A stretch of 64,000 nt of DNA. It comes from Liolophura sinensis. Its lineage: Eukaryota > Mollusca > Polyplacophora > Chitonida > Chitonidae. Numbering within the stretch: position 1 is the first letter of the stretch; each line of letters starts with the position of its first letter. Under the pieces are notes generated by a model. That model did not search any database. It was not told where the DNA came from and was given only the letters and a program-made list of their open reading frames with translations. The translations under genes and the position numbers were made by a program. The stretch lies in NCBI RefSeq assembly GCF_032854445.1, contig NC_088298.1, forward strand, positions 5,886,160 to 5,950,159. Reading direction: 5' to 3'. Positions 1 through 12,300 of the stretch are shown in pieces.

Positions 1-215
1 AGGAGATAACCAGTATGCCTGAGGTAAAAAAACCAACAGCCTTTACACAGTAACAGGAAAACTTTCCAACGTGCTAAACATGTACAGTGATTTTACTTGA
101 TGAGCTAGTTTAATGTGTATGTGGTATTGATGAAGGGTAGGTAATCTGAAAAATCACATACATGTAAACGTTTTGGTTTGTGTAATCTTTTTTGCCACAA
201 AATGAAAACACAAAC

Positions 216-375
216 CTAGAGCTATCAGAATCACGCCTTCGGTCCCGCTCACGCTCACGGTCACGGTCTCCACGGCTACGGTGACGGGAGGATTTATAAT
301 AGCCTCTGTCTGGTGAATCATGACGCCTTTTTCTGTCATACCGATCTCGGTCACGATCCCAGTCTCGATCTCGAT
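216..375 (-). CDS. SETD2: SETD2 exon: Arg/Asp-rich region, last exon in the window
   Basis: The exon reads RDRDWDRDRDRYDRKRR then HDSPDRGYY and further RD/RE dipeptides. It joins in phase to the preceding exon (G+AT gives Asp). The acceptor is ATATTACAG and the donor TCTAG|GTTTGT. The region corresponds to the basic low-complexity segment before the WW domain of SETD2. The remaining exons lie left of base 1. Confidence 0.85.
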
Positions 376-3300
376 CTGTAATATAGCAAAATGATTAAAA
401 TGGCATCTTAAATGTGATCAACACTATCATCAATCTGATCGAGGTGTTATGATAAATGCGATCAATACTGTACCATCAATCTGATGAAAGTGGTATACTC
501 AATGTGATCAAAGCGGTATCCTCAATGTGATCAATACTGTACCATCAATGTGATCAAAGTGGTATCCTCAATGTGATCAAAGCGGTATCCTCAATGTGAT
601 CAATACAGTACCATCAATCTGATCAAAGTGGTATCCTCAATGTGATCAAAGTAGTATCTCAAATGATCAACATTGTATCCTCAATGTGATCAAAGTGGTA
701 TTCTCAATGTGAGCAACACTGTATCATCAATGTGATCAACAAAGTATCATCAATCTAATCAAAATGGTACATTCAACATCTTCAAAATGTTATCATCATT
801 GTGATCAACATCATATGATCCAACTGGTAAAACTGACATTATCAAGCATTATACGTACACCATTTGTAAATTTCAGCATACCGAGATTTTCCTCTTTATG
901 TACATGTACTTGGCTTACAAATGATTTCAATAATTGTAAATTTAAGTTACCAAGATTTTCAATACTTACTGTTACTGAGTTCTTTGCCACTTGTAAACTG
1001 AGCATACTGTTATTTGCATTACTGATATTTTCAACTAAGACATTTTCAGCACACAAAACTTACCAAGTTCTCGTTCAGTTCTCTTCCTCTCCTCAACTCT
1101 CTCCTTCTTGGGAATCTTGAAAAGTTCCTGCAATTATCAAGTTTTATCTAGATATATTTCACCATTCATTCTCGGCACAATAAAAAAACGTAGATCAATT
1201 CAGAAAGCATATTCACAGAAACATGTAGCTGTAGCCCACTAACTGATAGCATGTGAAACCGCGCACGTGAAACCGCGCATGTGAAACCGAGCATGTGAAA
1301 CCGACAGTCAAGACACCATTAATTTTGCCAGCAAGGAGCATATTGGTGGCGTACAACACGGAGGCTTCACTTAACATTACATGCATTTAGAGTAACCAGC
1401 CTTAACGTAACTCTCAAAAATTACTACATATACTTAAAATTATGCTCTAAGTTCAGGGTAAATTTTTTCATACCTTTAATGGGTGCATGTCATGGGGAGT
1501 TGGAAACTGGATGTTAAAAATATGTGATTTAGTATTTTTTCTTTCTTAATCAACATCTATATTATTCAGCTGGATATTTGGCAATAATATAATATTAGAT
1601 ATAATTCCACAATTCCCCAAGTTTTACCCAAATTATGACACTCAAAGCGGCGCCAAACTAAAAGACTTTTATCTGACTCCAACCATACCCGTACCTGACA
1701 AAAGCCTACATAATTGAGGCTCTTTGGAACAATGGAATTATTTTTGCACCAAGGCAAACAAAATTTTACACCACCCACCTTAAGGTCACTCCATTTCTTC
1801 AACAATGATGAAGCTAACGACACAATTTCTGAAGAATCAGTTTTGCTGAAAGTCTTTGCTGCCTCTGAATTATCTTGTTTAGACGAATCTGCTTTCACTG
1901 TTTCACTTTCTGAGGATTTATCCGCTTTTGTTTCCTCTGAACTGTCCTTGTTGTCAGAAACTACAGATTTCTCTGTATCAATATCCTGTGGTTTGCTCAC
2001 TTCTGACTGGCTGCAATCCAATTGGTCAGTTTTCACATTTTCTGATTGGTCAGTTTCAACAGCCACTGATTGGTCCATATTTTCAACTTCTGATTGGTCA
2101 ACTTTAGCACTCTCCACTGCCTCTGTTTTCAACGAGATTTCTGATTGGTTGCTTTTACCAGGGTCTGATTCATTAGGATCTTTAGCTGCCGATTGGTTAT
2201 CAATGTCAAGCTTCTTCAGTTCAGTCAATCCTTTGTCTGTGGAGCCCTCTGCTGGGACTATACCTTCCACTTTATCCCTCACATCACTTGATGGGTGAAC
2301 AATATCGTCAGTGATACTGTCAGGTTTTGTAATTTCCTTCATTTCACCAGAAATCCTAACATCTCCACAACAACTGTCAGATTCTTTACTTTCTTTACTT
2401 TCACTTTCAGCCACAAGATCACTCTTTTTAGAGTCACTGGAAGTATCTGTAGATATTTCACCTGAAGCTTCAGTTGAAACAGATTCTGGCTTATAATCAC
2501 CACCTTCTGTTTCACTCGAAGTCCCAGCAGCCTGCGTTTCTTCACTTTTAACTTCATCTGAAGTCTGCATGTCTTCTTTCTTTTCACAAACAGGTGAAAC
2601 CACATCATCAGATTTAGGATGTTTTTCATCATCTTCCTGTTCAGATTTATCAGAATCTTTGACAACACTGTGTTCAGATTTATCAGAATCTTTGACAACA
2701 CTGTGTTCAGATTTATCAGAATCTTTAACAACACTGTGTTCAGATTTATCAGAATCTTTGACAACACTGTGTTCAGATTTATCAGAATCTTTGACAACAC
2801 TGTGTTCAGATTTATCAGAATCTTTGACAACACTGTGTTCAGATTTATCAGAATCTTTGACAACACTGTGTTCAGATTTATCAGAGGTTTGAGGATCTTG
2901 TTCAGATTTATCCTGAGCTTGAGCAACCTCTTCACATTTAGATGCAACAGAATCTTGAACACTTTGTTCAGATTTAGCCATGGTTTGAGGCCCTGTATCA
3001 AGATTTCCAGAAGTTAGAACATCACTTTGACTAACACCTTCATTTTCTGACTCCTGTTTCGAGGAGGAATCAGCCTTCTGTTGAATTTCTGATTGCCCAC
3101 TATCAAAATCCATGTAAAGTTTACTTGTTTCTTCTACAGCAAGATCCATGGCTTGTTTTCGGGCGTTCGATTCGACGACCACGTTGAGCAAGGATATTTC
3201 AAAATTCCGCCCGTTTTCGTTGAATTTTCTGAACCACCTTGACTCGAGCTCACTCGACTGCTTTCAGACAATTCACTATCAGAACTCGTTTCGTCTGCAA

Positions 3301-6300
3301 ACTTGACCCGTTTTCTCGTTGCTCTCTCTTCCCCGTTTGGCAACATCAGAGTGCCCGACCTTGAAACCGTTTCATTGGTCCCCTCCGGTTCAGCATCTTT
3401 GTCACCCTGTTCCATCTCATTCGCCCATCGTTCCACAACTGCCAATATTTTACTCTCTTTCAGGATAGTCTTGTTAGAGATTGGCAACAATGACAGTGTG
3501 TTTAAAATCTGAAAGGACAATAACAACAAAAACATTTACAAAAAAACTGAAATGTGAGTTTTATTCTGAATTCACCTGGATTTTGCTCAGAACTTTTTCT
3601 AATTTAAAGATTTTCACATGATGTCCAAATTATGTCTCCAATGTTGACATACAGAAACATGATTTAATGCTGTTGTTTTTAAGCATGGATTTGATCGATT
3701 TACCAAAATGAGTTCAATAACTAGTGACCTGTGGTATCACTTTGATGTCCTGGCCCACCTATCCTGATGTGTGCAAGATGGCTCCACCTTCCCATTCCCC
3801 TCTGACTCTTCTGTAGACTTACCTGGAGTTTGAGATCTCGAAACCCACCATCCCGATGTGTGCTATGTGGTCCCACCTTCCCATTCCCCTCTGACTTTAC
3901 TGTAGACTTAAATGGAGTTTGAGATTTCAGGACCGCCTATTTCCATGAGTGCCATGTGATCCCACTTTCCCATCCCCCTCTGACTCTCCTGTAGACTTAC
4001 CTGGAGTTTGAGATCTCGGGACCCGCCTATCCCGATGTGCGCCAGGTTGCCCACCTTCCCATCCCTCTCTGACTCTATTATAGACATACCTGGAGTTTGA
4101 GATCTCGGGACCCGCCTATCCCGATGTGTGCCATGTGGTCCCACCTTCCCATCCCCCCAGTGATTCTACTGTAGACTTACCTGGAGTTTGAGATCTCAGG
4201 ACTCGCCTATTTCCATGAGTGCCATGTGGTCCCACCTTCCCATCCCCCTCTGACTCTACTGTAGACTTACCTGGAGTTCGAGGTCTCGGGACCCGCCTAT
4301 CCCGATGTGTGCCATGTGGTCCCACCTTCCCATTCCCCTCTGACTCTACTGTAGACTTACCTGGAGTTCGAGGTCTCGGAACCCGCCTATCCTAATTTGT
4401 GCCAGGTGGTCCCACCTTCCCATCCCCATCTGACTCTACTGTAGACTTACCTGGAGTTTGAGATCTCGGAAGCCACCATCCCGATGTGCGCCAGGTTGCC
4501 CACCTTCCCATCCCCCTCTGACTCTACTGTAGACTTACCTGGAGTTTGAGATCTCGGAACCCACCATCCCGATGTGTGCCAGGTGGTCCCACCTTCCCAT
4601 CCCCCTCTGACTCTGCTGTAGACTTACCTGGAGTTTGAGATCTCGGAACCCACCATCCCGATGTGTGCCAGGTGGTCCCACCTTCCCATCCCCCTCTGAC
4701 TCTTCTGTAGACTTACCTGGAGTTCGAGTCTCGGAACCCGCCTATCCTGATTTGTGCCAGGTGGTCCCACCTTCCCATCCCCCTCTGACTCTACTATAGA
4801 CTTACCTGGAGTTTGAGATTTCGGAACCCACCATCCCGATGTGTGCCAGGTGGTCCCACCTTCCCATCCCCCTCTGAATCTACTGTAGACTTACCTGGAG
4901 TTTGAGATTTCGGGACCCGCCCATTCCGATGTGCGCCAGGTTCTGACTCTACTGTAGACTTACCTGGAGTTTGAGATCTCGGGACCCGCCTATTCCGATG
5001 TCTGCCATCCAGCTCCACAGTAACGGTAATCCATGATAGTCAAGAAAAAGACGCAGACAACCTGGCTCTGAAGTACCCTGCAAACCAAGCAAATTCCAGA
5101 GTGAGTGCGCGCTTGGGATTTAACGACATACTTAACAATTATTCAGTCATATGACGACCAAGGAATCCTTAGAGTGCATGTAATGTGCCGCCTTGTTGCA
5201 GGACGGATTTCCACTGCTCTTTTATCTAGTTCTGCTTCTAGTTCACTGAGACGCCTCACCGAAGGCAAGTAAGTCGCCCTGCCCGAGCCATTATACTGAT
5301 ACGGGTCAACCAGTCGTTGCACTATCCCCTTCATGCTGAACGCCAAGTGAGGAAGTTACAAATTCCTCTTTTAAGGTCTCAGGTGTGACTCGATCCAGGA
5401 TTGACCCTGGATCTACCACTCCCAAAGTAGATGCTCTACCAACTGTACTATCTGGGCCAGTAAGCAAATTTAGAGAATCCCAAGCTAAATATGCACAAGT
5501 TATCCATGGAGCAAAGCTAGTTTTTTGAACAAGAGAGACCATAAACCTGAATTTTAATAGGACTCGACAATATTTCAAGCAGTTATCACATAGGTTAAAT
5601 AACTAGCTGCTGAGGTATGCGTATGATTCAGGCATGAAGAGCCAGGCCAACATCAATAACCAATTGGCATCCATGGAACATATTAAATATGTAAAACATA
5701 TACATGGATCAGACTGGTTCCCAATCTTTATCAGAGGTTCCAAAACTCAAAGTCAATAAAATGTTCCACAAGTCAAAGACCAAAGTCAATAACTAATTGG
5801 AATCAATGGAACGTATTAAATATGTAAAACGCATACATGGATCAGACTGGTTTCCAGTCTTTATCAGAGGTTCCACAAAGTGAATCTGCATACAAAATTT
5901 TGTCCCAAATGAACAATATTCAAAGCAGTTACTGCAATCACTGTGGTCAGGTCCACCGTGGGGTATTAGTCAAAGTTGTCTCCCTTTATCAGATCTCCTG
6001 AATTTGGATGCCTGTCCTGGTTTTGGCATAAAAAGAGATACATTTACCACAGTTCTTTTACCACCTAATATTTAACAAGTACAGAGAGCAAGATTTCATG
6101 GCTGCATACTACTAAACACTATTTTGCCTGGCCTAGAATAATCAAACAGTTCTTGCTTTTTGTGAGGTTCAAAGAAAACAATGGCTGCTATTCATCAAAT
6201 GCTTCATCAATCGTTGAGACAAAAACAACTTGACCTTGTCTCAGCTGTTGACCTTGGTCTATCACTCATACACTCACCTGTATTATATTAAGAACAGCTG

Positions 6301-9300
6301 ATCTATGGTCATCGCTCTCTGCTCTGACCATCAGTCGGCACAGTTTGAGGACATGTTCTTTGTTTTTCATCCCATCCAAGCTGGTCATTTCTTCAATCTC
6401 CTCATCGAGCTGTGGAGCAAAAATAGAAAAATACTCTGTGAACATTGAAACATCTCGGAGAGTGCATTGGTGACAATCACTCTGCTGTGCTAGTATGTTT
6501 ATCACTAGGCCATGGAGGGCCCTTTTTCACATATGTTAGCGGTCAGGTTTTTGAGTGCAAACAAGAGCCCTCAGGGTAAACCCCCACCTTCCCCACGTGT
6601 CTGACAAACCTCTGCTTACATGTACACCTACCGGCAAAATAGCAAAACCTGCATTTGAGCTTAAAAGAGAAAAAACATAAAAATGAAAACTTATTTGCAA
6701 ATATGATCTTTAATATTTTTTTTCAAGAGAAAAGGGTATTTGAAAATATTTTGTATGGTGGGTATTTGGGACCAACTTTTGGTATTTATCGTTGCATAAT
6801 AATGTTTTAAATAAGGATGTGATGCTTGTCTAATAAATTTATTTGCATGTAAATTTGTTGTTTATATTGAAACATATGCATTTAACCTAAATTAAGATAC
6901 TATTTATGAACATATTAAAGATATATTGAGATATTGATCCAAATTGAGGTTAAATACATTTGTTAGCTGAAAAGAACAAATTCTGGTGCAAAAATATTTA
7001 TTAAACCTGTGTTATATCCTCATTTATGACATTAATAAACAAAGACTATAAATACCAAAATGTGGTCCCAAATACCCACCATACAAAAATTATTTTCAAG
7101 TGTCTTTTTCTCCTTAAGAATAAAACAGAATAAATATTGAAGGCCACATTTAGGAATAACTTTTCGCACTCTTTCATCGGAACTTTGTCATTTTTATGTT
7201 TTCTCCACCTTTAAGATCTCATTGGTTGAGACCACAGCGAGTCACCAATACAACCATCTATGCTAGCAGCGCCCCCTTGAGGCAGGGGAAAAATTCCATA
7301 TTAGAAGGTGAAAATGAACCATATCCTTGTTTGAGAAACTTCCTAGCTGGGCATTCACGGTCTGCCCCTTCTTACCATCTGATCATCAAACAGCTCTCTC
7401 TTCTTTTTCTCCGCTGCCAGTTTCTTTTTGGACTTCAGTGGCGTTGATTTGGTACCTCCCAGAAAACCACGGCAACTGTCTGCTCCACAATAGCACTTCT
7501 GGGCTTCTTTTCTGTAACAGAAACACCATAGATCAATATATCAAGGCTCAATAATGTAGGAAAACCGTGGAAAAGGAAAAAGGAAAGGTGTCTCCCCACT
7601 TAACATATATCCTTAAAATCTGATATATTAAAACCGTTTTACTCCCTCCTATCCTCCTGGACAGTGCTTCATGGTCTTTCATATGACACAGTTCATTTTA
7701 GTGCTTTATTTGCCTTTAAATCAACTCTCTTGAATTATGTTCAAACTAAAATCATACACACCCATATCTCTCAAAGTGATAGTCAAATGTGAGTTCTTCC
7801 CCTTCTCTGATGAACTCTTTAGTAAAAAATCCTACTCTCAGCTCCCCATTCACAGTCCACTGTAAGAAAAAAAATATTTTAATATCTTAGAGAATTCCTT
7901 GTTTTTATATTGATTTCCTTCAATATTTGAATTGATGTATTTATTTCCATCACTTCCGGGGTTCACAGAAGTCATATTTACGCGTACCGACCACCATCTC
8001 CTGGGCAAAATTGAATTTTCCTTTCAACTGAAACTGATTTCTGTTTTTTGGTTTCGACCGGCCATTTGAGATACTAAAATTGAATATTTTTGTACTTTTC
8101 TATCCTTCATTGATGTATTAGCACATGTATTAGCACTGCCCATATCTGGGCTTAAGCTGGCGTCCGTGTTGATACTGCAAACTGAAAATCGTCAAAATTA
8201 CTGGTCAAATTATTGGTGTGGACCGATTTGGCAGAGACCAAAGAAGCTTACTGTGTCTCATATTGATTTCAAATGTAACGCTGTTTCCAAAAACTCTTAA
8301 ATCTAATCAACACAGAGGGTCATGAAGATTTCCGTAAAAGGGAGGTAACTCGTAATGCGAACAGGTAACTTCGCAGAACTTTAGATATGTTCATACTGAG
8401 TTTATGTAATTTTGAATATTTCTTTCCAAAAACAACCTCAAACTGAATAAATGTAACCAGTATTTAGTTTTTCTGTCCGTCAGTTGACGGACAGAATACC
8501 TGCTTGTTCAGACGACTTCTACGAACACTTGCACTTGTTCAAAATCTTTAAGAGCCTTTATTTTTTTTATCCTTCAAAGCTATTCACTTCTATTTATTTA
8601 CTCATAGGACTATTGTTTAACTCAAGAATTTTTCACTACTGTGATGGTGGTTAGTTTTATAAGTGAAGGAAATCAGAGTGCCTGGGGTAAACCATCAACC
8701 TTTGGCAAGTTACTGACAAACTTTCTCACATGTGACATAAAGATAAGTGCTGGTGGAAGACCAGTATGATGGTTTTCATGGACTTCTAACGATTTTTAAG
8801 GACAGACTGTGCTAATGGCGAAACTGGGTTGCCAGATGCTTATTGCAAATCTGCTTGGACCACACCAAATTTGTTGTTTTACGGGCAGAATACACTTTTT
8901 TTCAATTTTGGAGGAACGTATAAAAATAAAACTTGAAAATCATCTTTGTGGATAATGTGGACTGTCCGGCCGTGTTTCCAGCTGCAGACAAATTAACATG
9001 TCATTAGAAAAACAGGAAAATCAGAAAAAAATGGAGATCAGACAACACAAAAGGGTGGATTTCAGTTTAATTCCATTTTTTGATTTTTTTAAGAGTTGGC
9101 TAGCCCGGAAAACATAAAAAAAATTGATGCAGCCTTCGGATAACTAATTTACTATGCCATCATTTTCAGCCAAAGTTATCTCGAGGGAGTCAAAACATCA
9201 GCAACCATAAAATAATTCACACAAACTCATTCAGCAATGACAAGATCTCAACTGGACTTTCACCTCTACTTTTTTATCTGCCATGCGTTACTTTTTTGGG

Positions 9301-12300
9301 AGAGTATATACATGTATGTAAACCTGTGTTGTATGTTTGAATGTAAGGTGATGTGGAGCTCTCCGGTCTTGGAGGTGCTTTGTGTCACGCAGGAAAAGAT
9401 GTTGAATAAAAATGTGACAGTTGAAAGACAATAACTGACTGTGTTTGTGTTGTATTATATCAATATTCATTTCTTCATTTATCTGATTGGAGTTTTACGC
9501 CATATTCCACAATACTTCACTTATACGATGGCGGCCAGCATTATGGCGGGAGAAAACCAGGCAGAGCCCGGGGCAAACCCACGACCATCCACACCTTGCT
9601 GGCAGACCTACCTTTTGAGTTTCGCAGTTGGGCCCACAGCTATGATTAATGAAGCGTGATATATTTCCCTTGATAGTGGCGTCTATAACCTCATCAGCGT
9701 TAAGAGCCATGAAGTAGCAGTGCTCCTGCATGGTTTTGGCGTACTGCTTTGTGCGACTTTTAAACTCCTTGTAGTCCAGAACTTCACCGATATACTCCAT
9801 CACAAACTGCCCTCTGTGGAAAAAACAAAAATCAACGGTTTTGCAACACTTTGTAGTCCCTGGGCTCCACAATTAATTTAATGTTCATTTATTCTATGAG
9901 AATAATCCAAAGCTAATGGGCCACCAAGGAATCTCCTCTGACATGAACAAAATAGTGAATTACATTCATATACTAAAACTTTGAAGTAAGTGACATCATA
10001 CAATGACTGTATAATGGCATACGGACAAACAATGAAAGGAGCAGAAACAACGAATGTCATGCAAACTTCACATGAAATGGTGTGAAAAAGTATTTTTAAA
10101 TATGCTCTTAAATAACCAGCCTAGCATGGACATTGTCAGGTAACAGTATCAAATCCCACCTAGTCAGGAACAAACTGGTTAGTTAGTCAGGAACAAATTG
10201 GTTAGTTAGTCAGGAACAAACTGGTTAGTTAGTCAGGAACAAATTGGTTCCTCACGAACGTCACATGTAAATAAGATTGGGAATCTTCAAAACATTACTT
10301 GGACTGCCTAGTTTTGAAATTTGCCAGTCACATCTCAAAATGTTATTTGCAGATATCAGAAAATGATTTGTGTGTGGTGGTTATTTGGGACCACCCTTGG
10401 GTACATATCTGAATCATTCTTTGGGATAATGCAGATGAGCATGTTATGAATGTCTAATAAACTCAAAAGGACCACTGAGTGAGAGGCACCTGGGTCATTG
10501 TGCTGCGCTAGCAAGCTAACCACTGAGGCCCCCTATCACAAACTGATGTCTACTACAGTCATTTACTTACGGTTCCAAATCCTCCGCAGCGAACAAACCC
10601 CAACCTTTCGAGTCCGTCTTCAAAGGTTTTGTCCGCAAATACTGATGCTGCAGGGACATAAAATTAAAGACATTTCTACAATCAACAACATCCAAAAGCA
10701 GCACTCTTGTACATCTGCGATCTCTGTGCCTAACTTTTGGTGACCGCTCACAGTATGATATGGCTAGGGTCTTTTTGTGGCCGTCTTGATTTATTAATTA
10801 ATTAATTTATTTACTTGGAGTTTTACGCAGTAATCGAGAAGTTTTCACATATATAATGGAGGCCAGTATTTTGGTGGCAAGAAACCGGGCAGAGCATGAG
10901 GGGAAACCACGACCATCCCCATGCTGCTGGCCCCATATAATGGAGGCCAGTATTCTGATGGCAAGAAACAGGGCAGAGCATGAGGGGAAACCATGACCAT
11001 CCACACTGCTGGCCCCATATAATGGAGGCCAGTATTCTGATGGCAAGAAACAGGGCAGAGCATGAGGGGAAACCACGACCATCCCCACGCTGCTGGCCCC
11101 ATATAATAGAGGCCAGTATTCTGATGGCAAGAAACAGGGCAGAGCATGAGGGGAAACCATGACCATCCCCACACTGCTGGCCCCATATAATAGAGGCCAG
11201 TATTCTGATGGCAAGAAACAGGGCAGAGCATGAGGGGAAACCACGACCATCCCCACGCTGCTGGCCCCATATAATGGAGGCCAGAATTCTGATGAAAAGA
11301 AACTGGGCAGAGCACGAGGGAAAAGCACGACTATCGGCAGGTTGCTGGCATCCAGGCCTTCCTACGCATGACCGCAGAGGAAGCCAGCGTGAAATTCAAC
11401 TGCACTGGTGAGAGACTAATGGGGTAATACGCTGTGCTAGCACGCTAACCCCAAGGCCACAGAGGCCCCACCATCTCCATAAACATTTTAATCACATTTT
11501 TTGGTGGTAGAAACTTTGAAGTCTGCAAACCAATATTTTATTTTAGGTACATGTCTGTGAATTGTAGGCCACAGATTCATAGAAACTTTGTTCTAAAATG
11601 CTGCAGGGCAATAAAATAGAAAAAAAACAAAAAAACAGAGCTCTTTCATGTTCTTACAGGACCAATCAAATGGAGGAAGACAAGAATTGAATTTAAATTT
11701 GAATACATGTGTATGTAAGCTGTAATAGAGTATGCTGTAACATGGGCATGCACAGAGGGTATCAGAATATGCCTGCATTTGGCCCTGCAAACTAAAAAGG
11801 CAAATATTATAACCAAATGTCTTACTTACCCTCTGAAATCTCTTGTTAGTACAGTAATCCCCACATGGGCAGCGGCTTCCACTGTAAACATAAAATCACA
11901 AGCGTGATTACAAAAGCTGTTTTGGATTGTTATGCCTGAAAATAATTAAGGATCGTAAGAATGGTATGTATTTATATATTTGATTGGTGTTTCACGCCGT
12001 ACTCCAGAATATTTCAATTATACAGAACCCTAGGGAAACCAACCACCCTCAGCAGGTTGTTGGCAATCTTCCCATGTACAGCCAGACAGGAAGCCAGCAT
12101 GAGCTGGACTTGAACTCATACTTCCCACTTCTGGCACGGAGGCCGCTTAAGCAGAGGTTAAATTTTATTTTGGGCAAAATTAACATCTTCACATACTAGA
12201 GTAAAGTTACATTTTTCCTTACAAGCAAATATCAGAATACCTTAAAAAATTCTTGGACGTACGTAGGAAGGAATTACAGCAACCTGCGGATGCTACCACC

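Noticed and set aside
1714-3017. Plus-strand frames opposite SETD2
   Set aside because: Shadows of the low-complexity SETD2 coding exon; no independent features.
3908-5018. Minus-strand frames reading HGTHRDRRVPRSQTPGKSTV repeats
   Set aside because: Off-frame translations of the exon-end minisatellite, not the SETD2 frame.
10807-11411. Open frames of up to 173 codons on both strands
   Set aside because: They are translations of the tandem expansion within a SINE.
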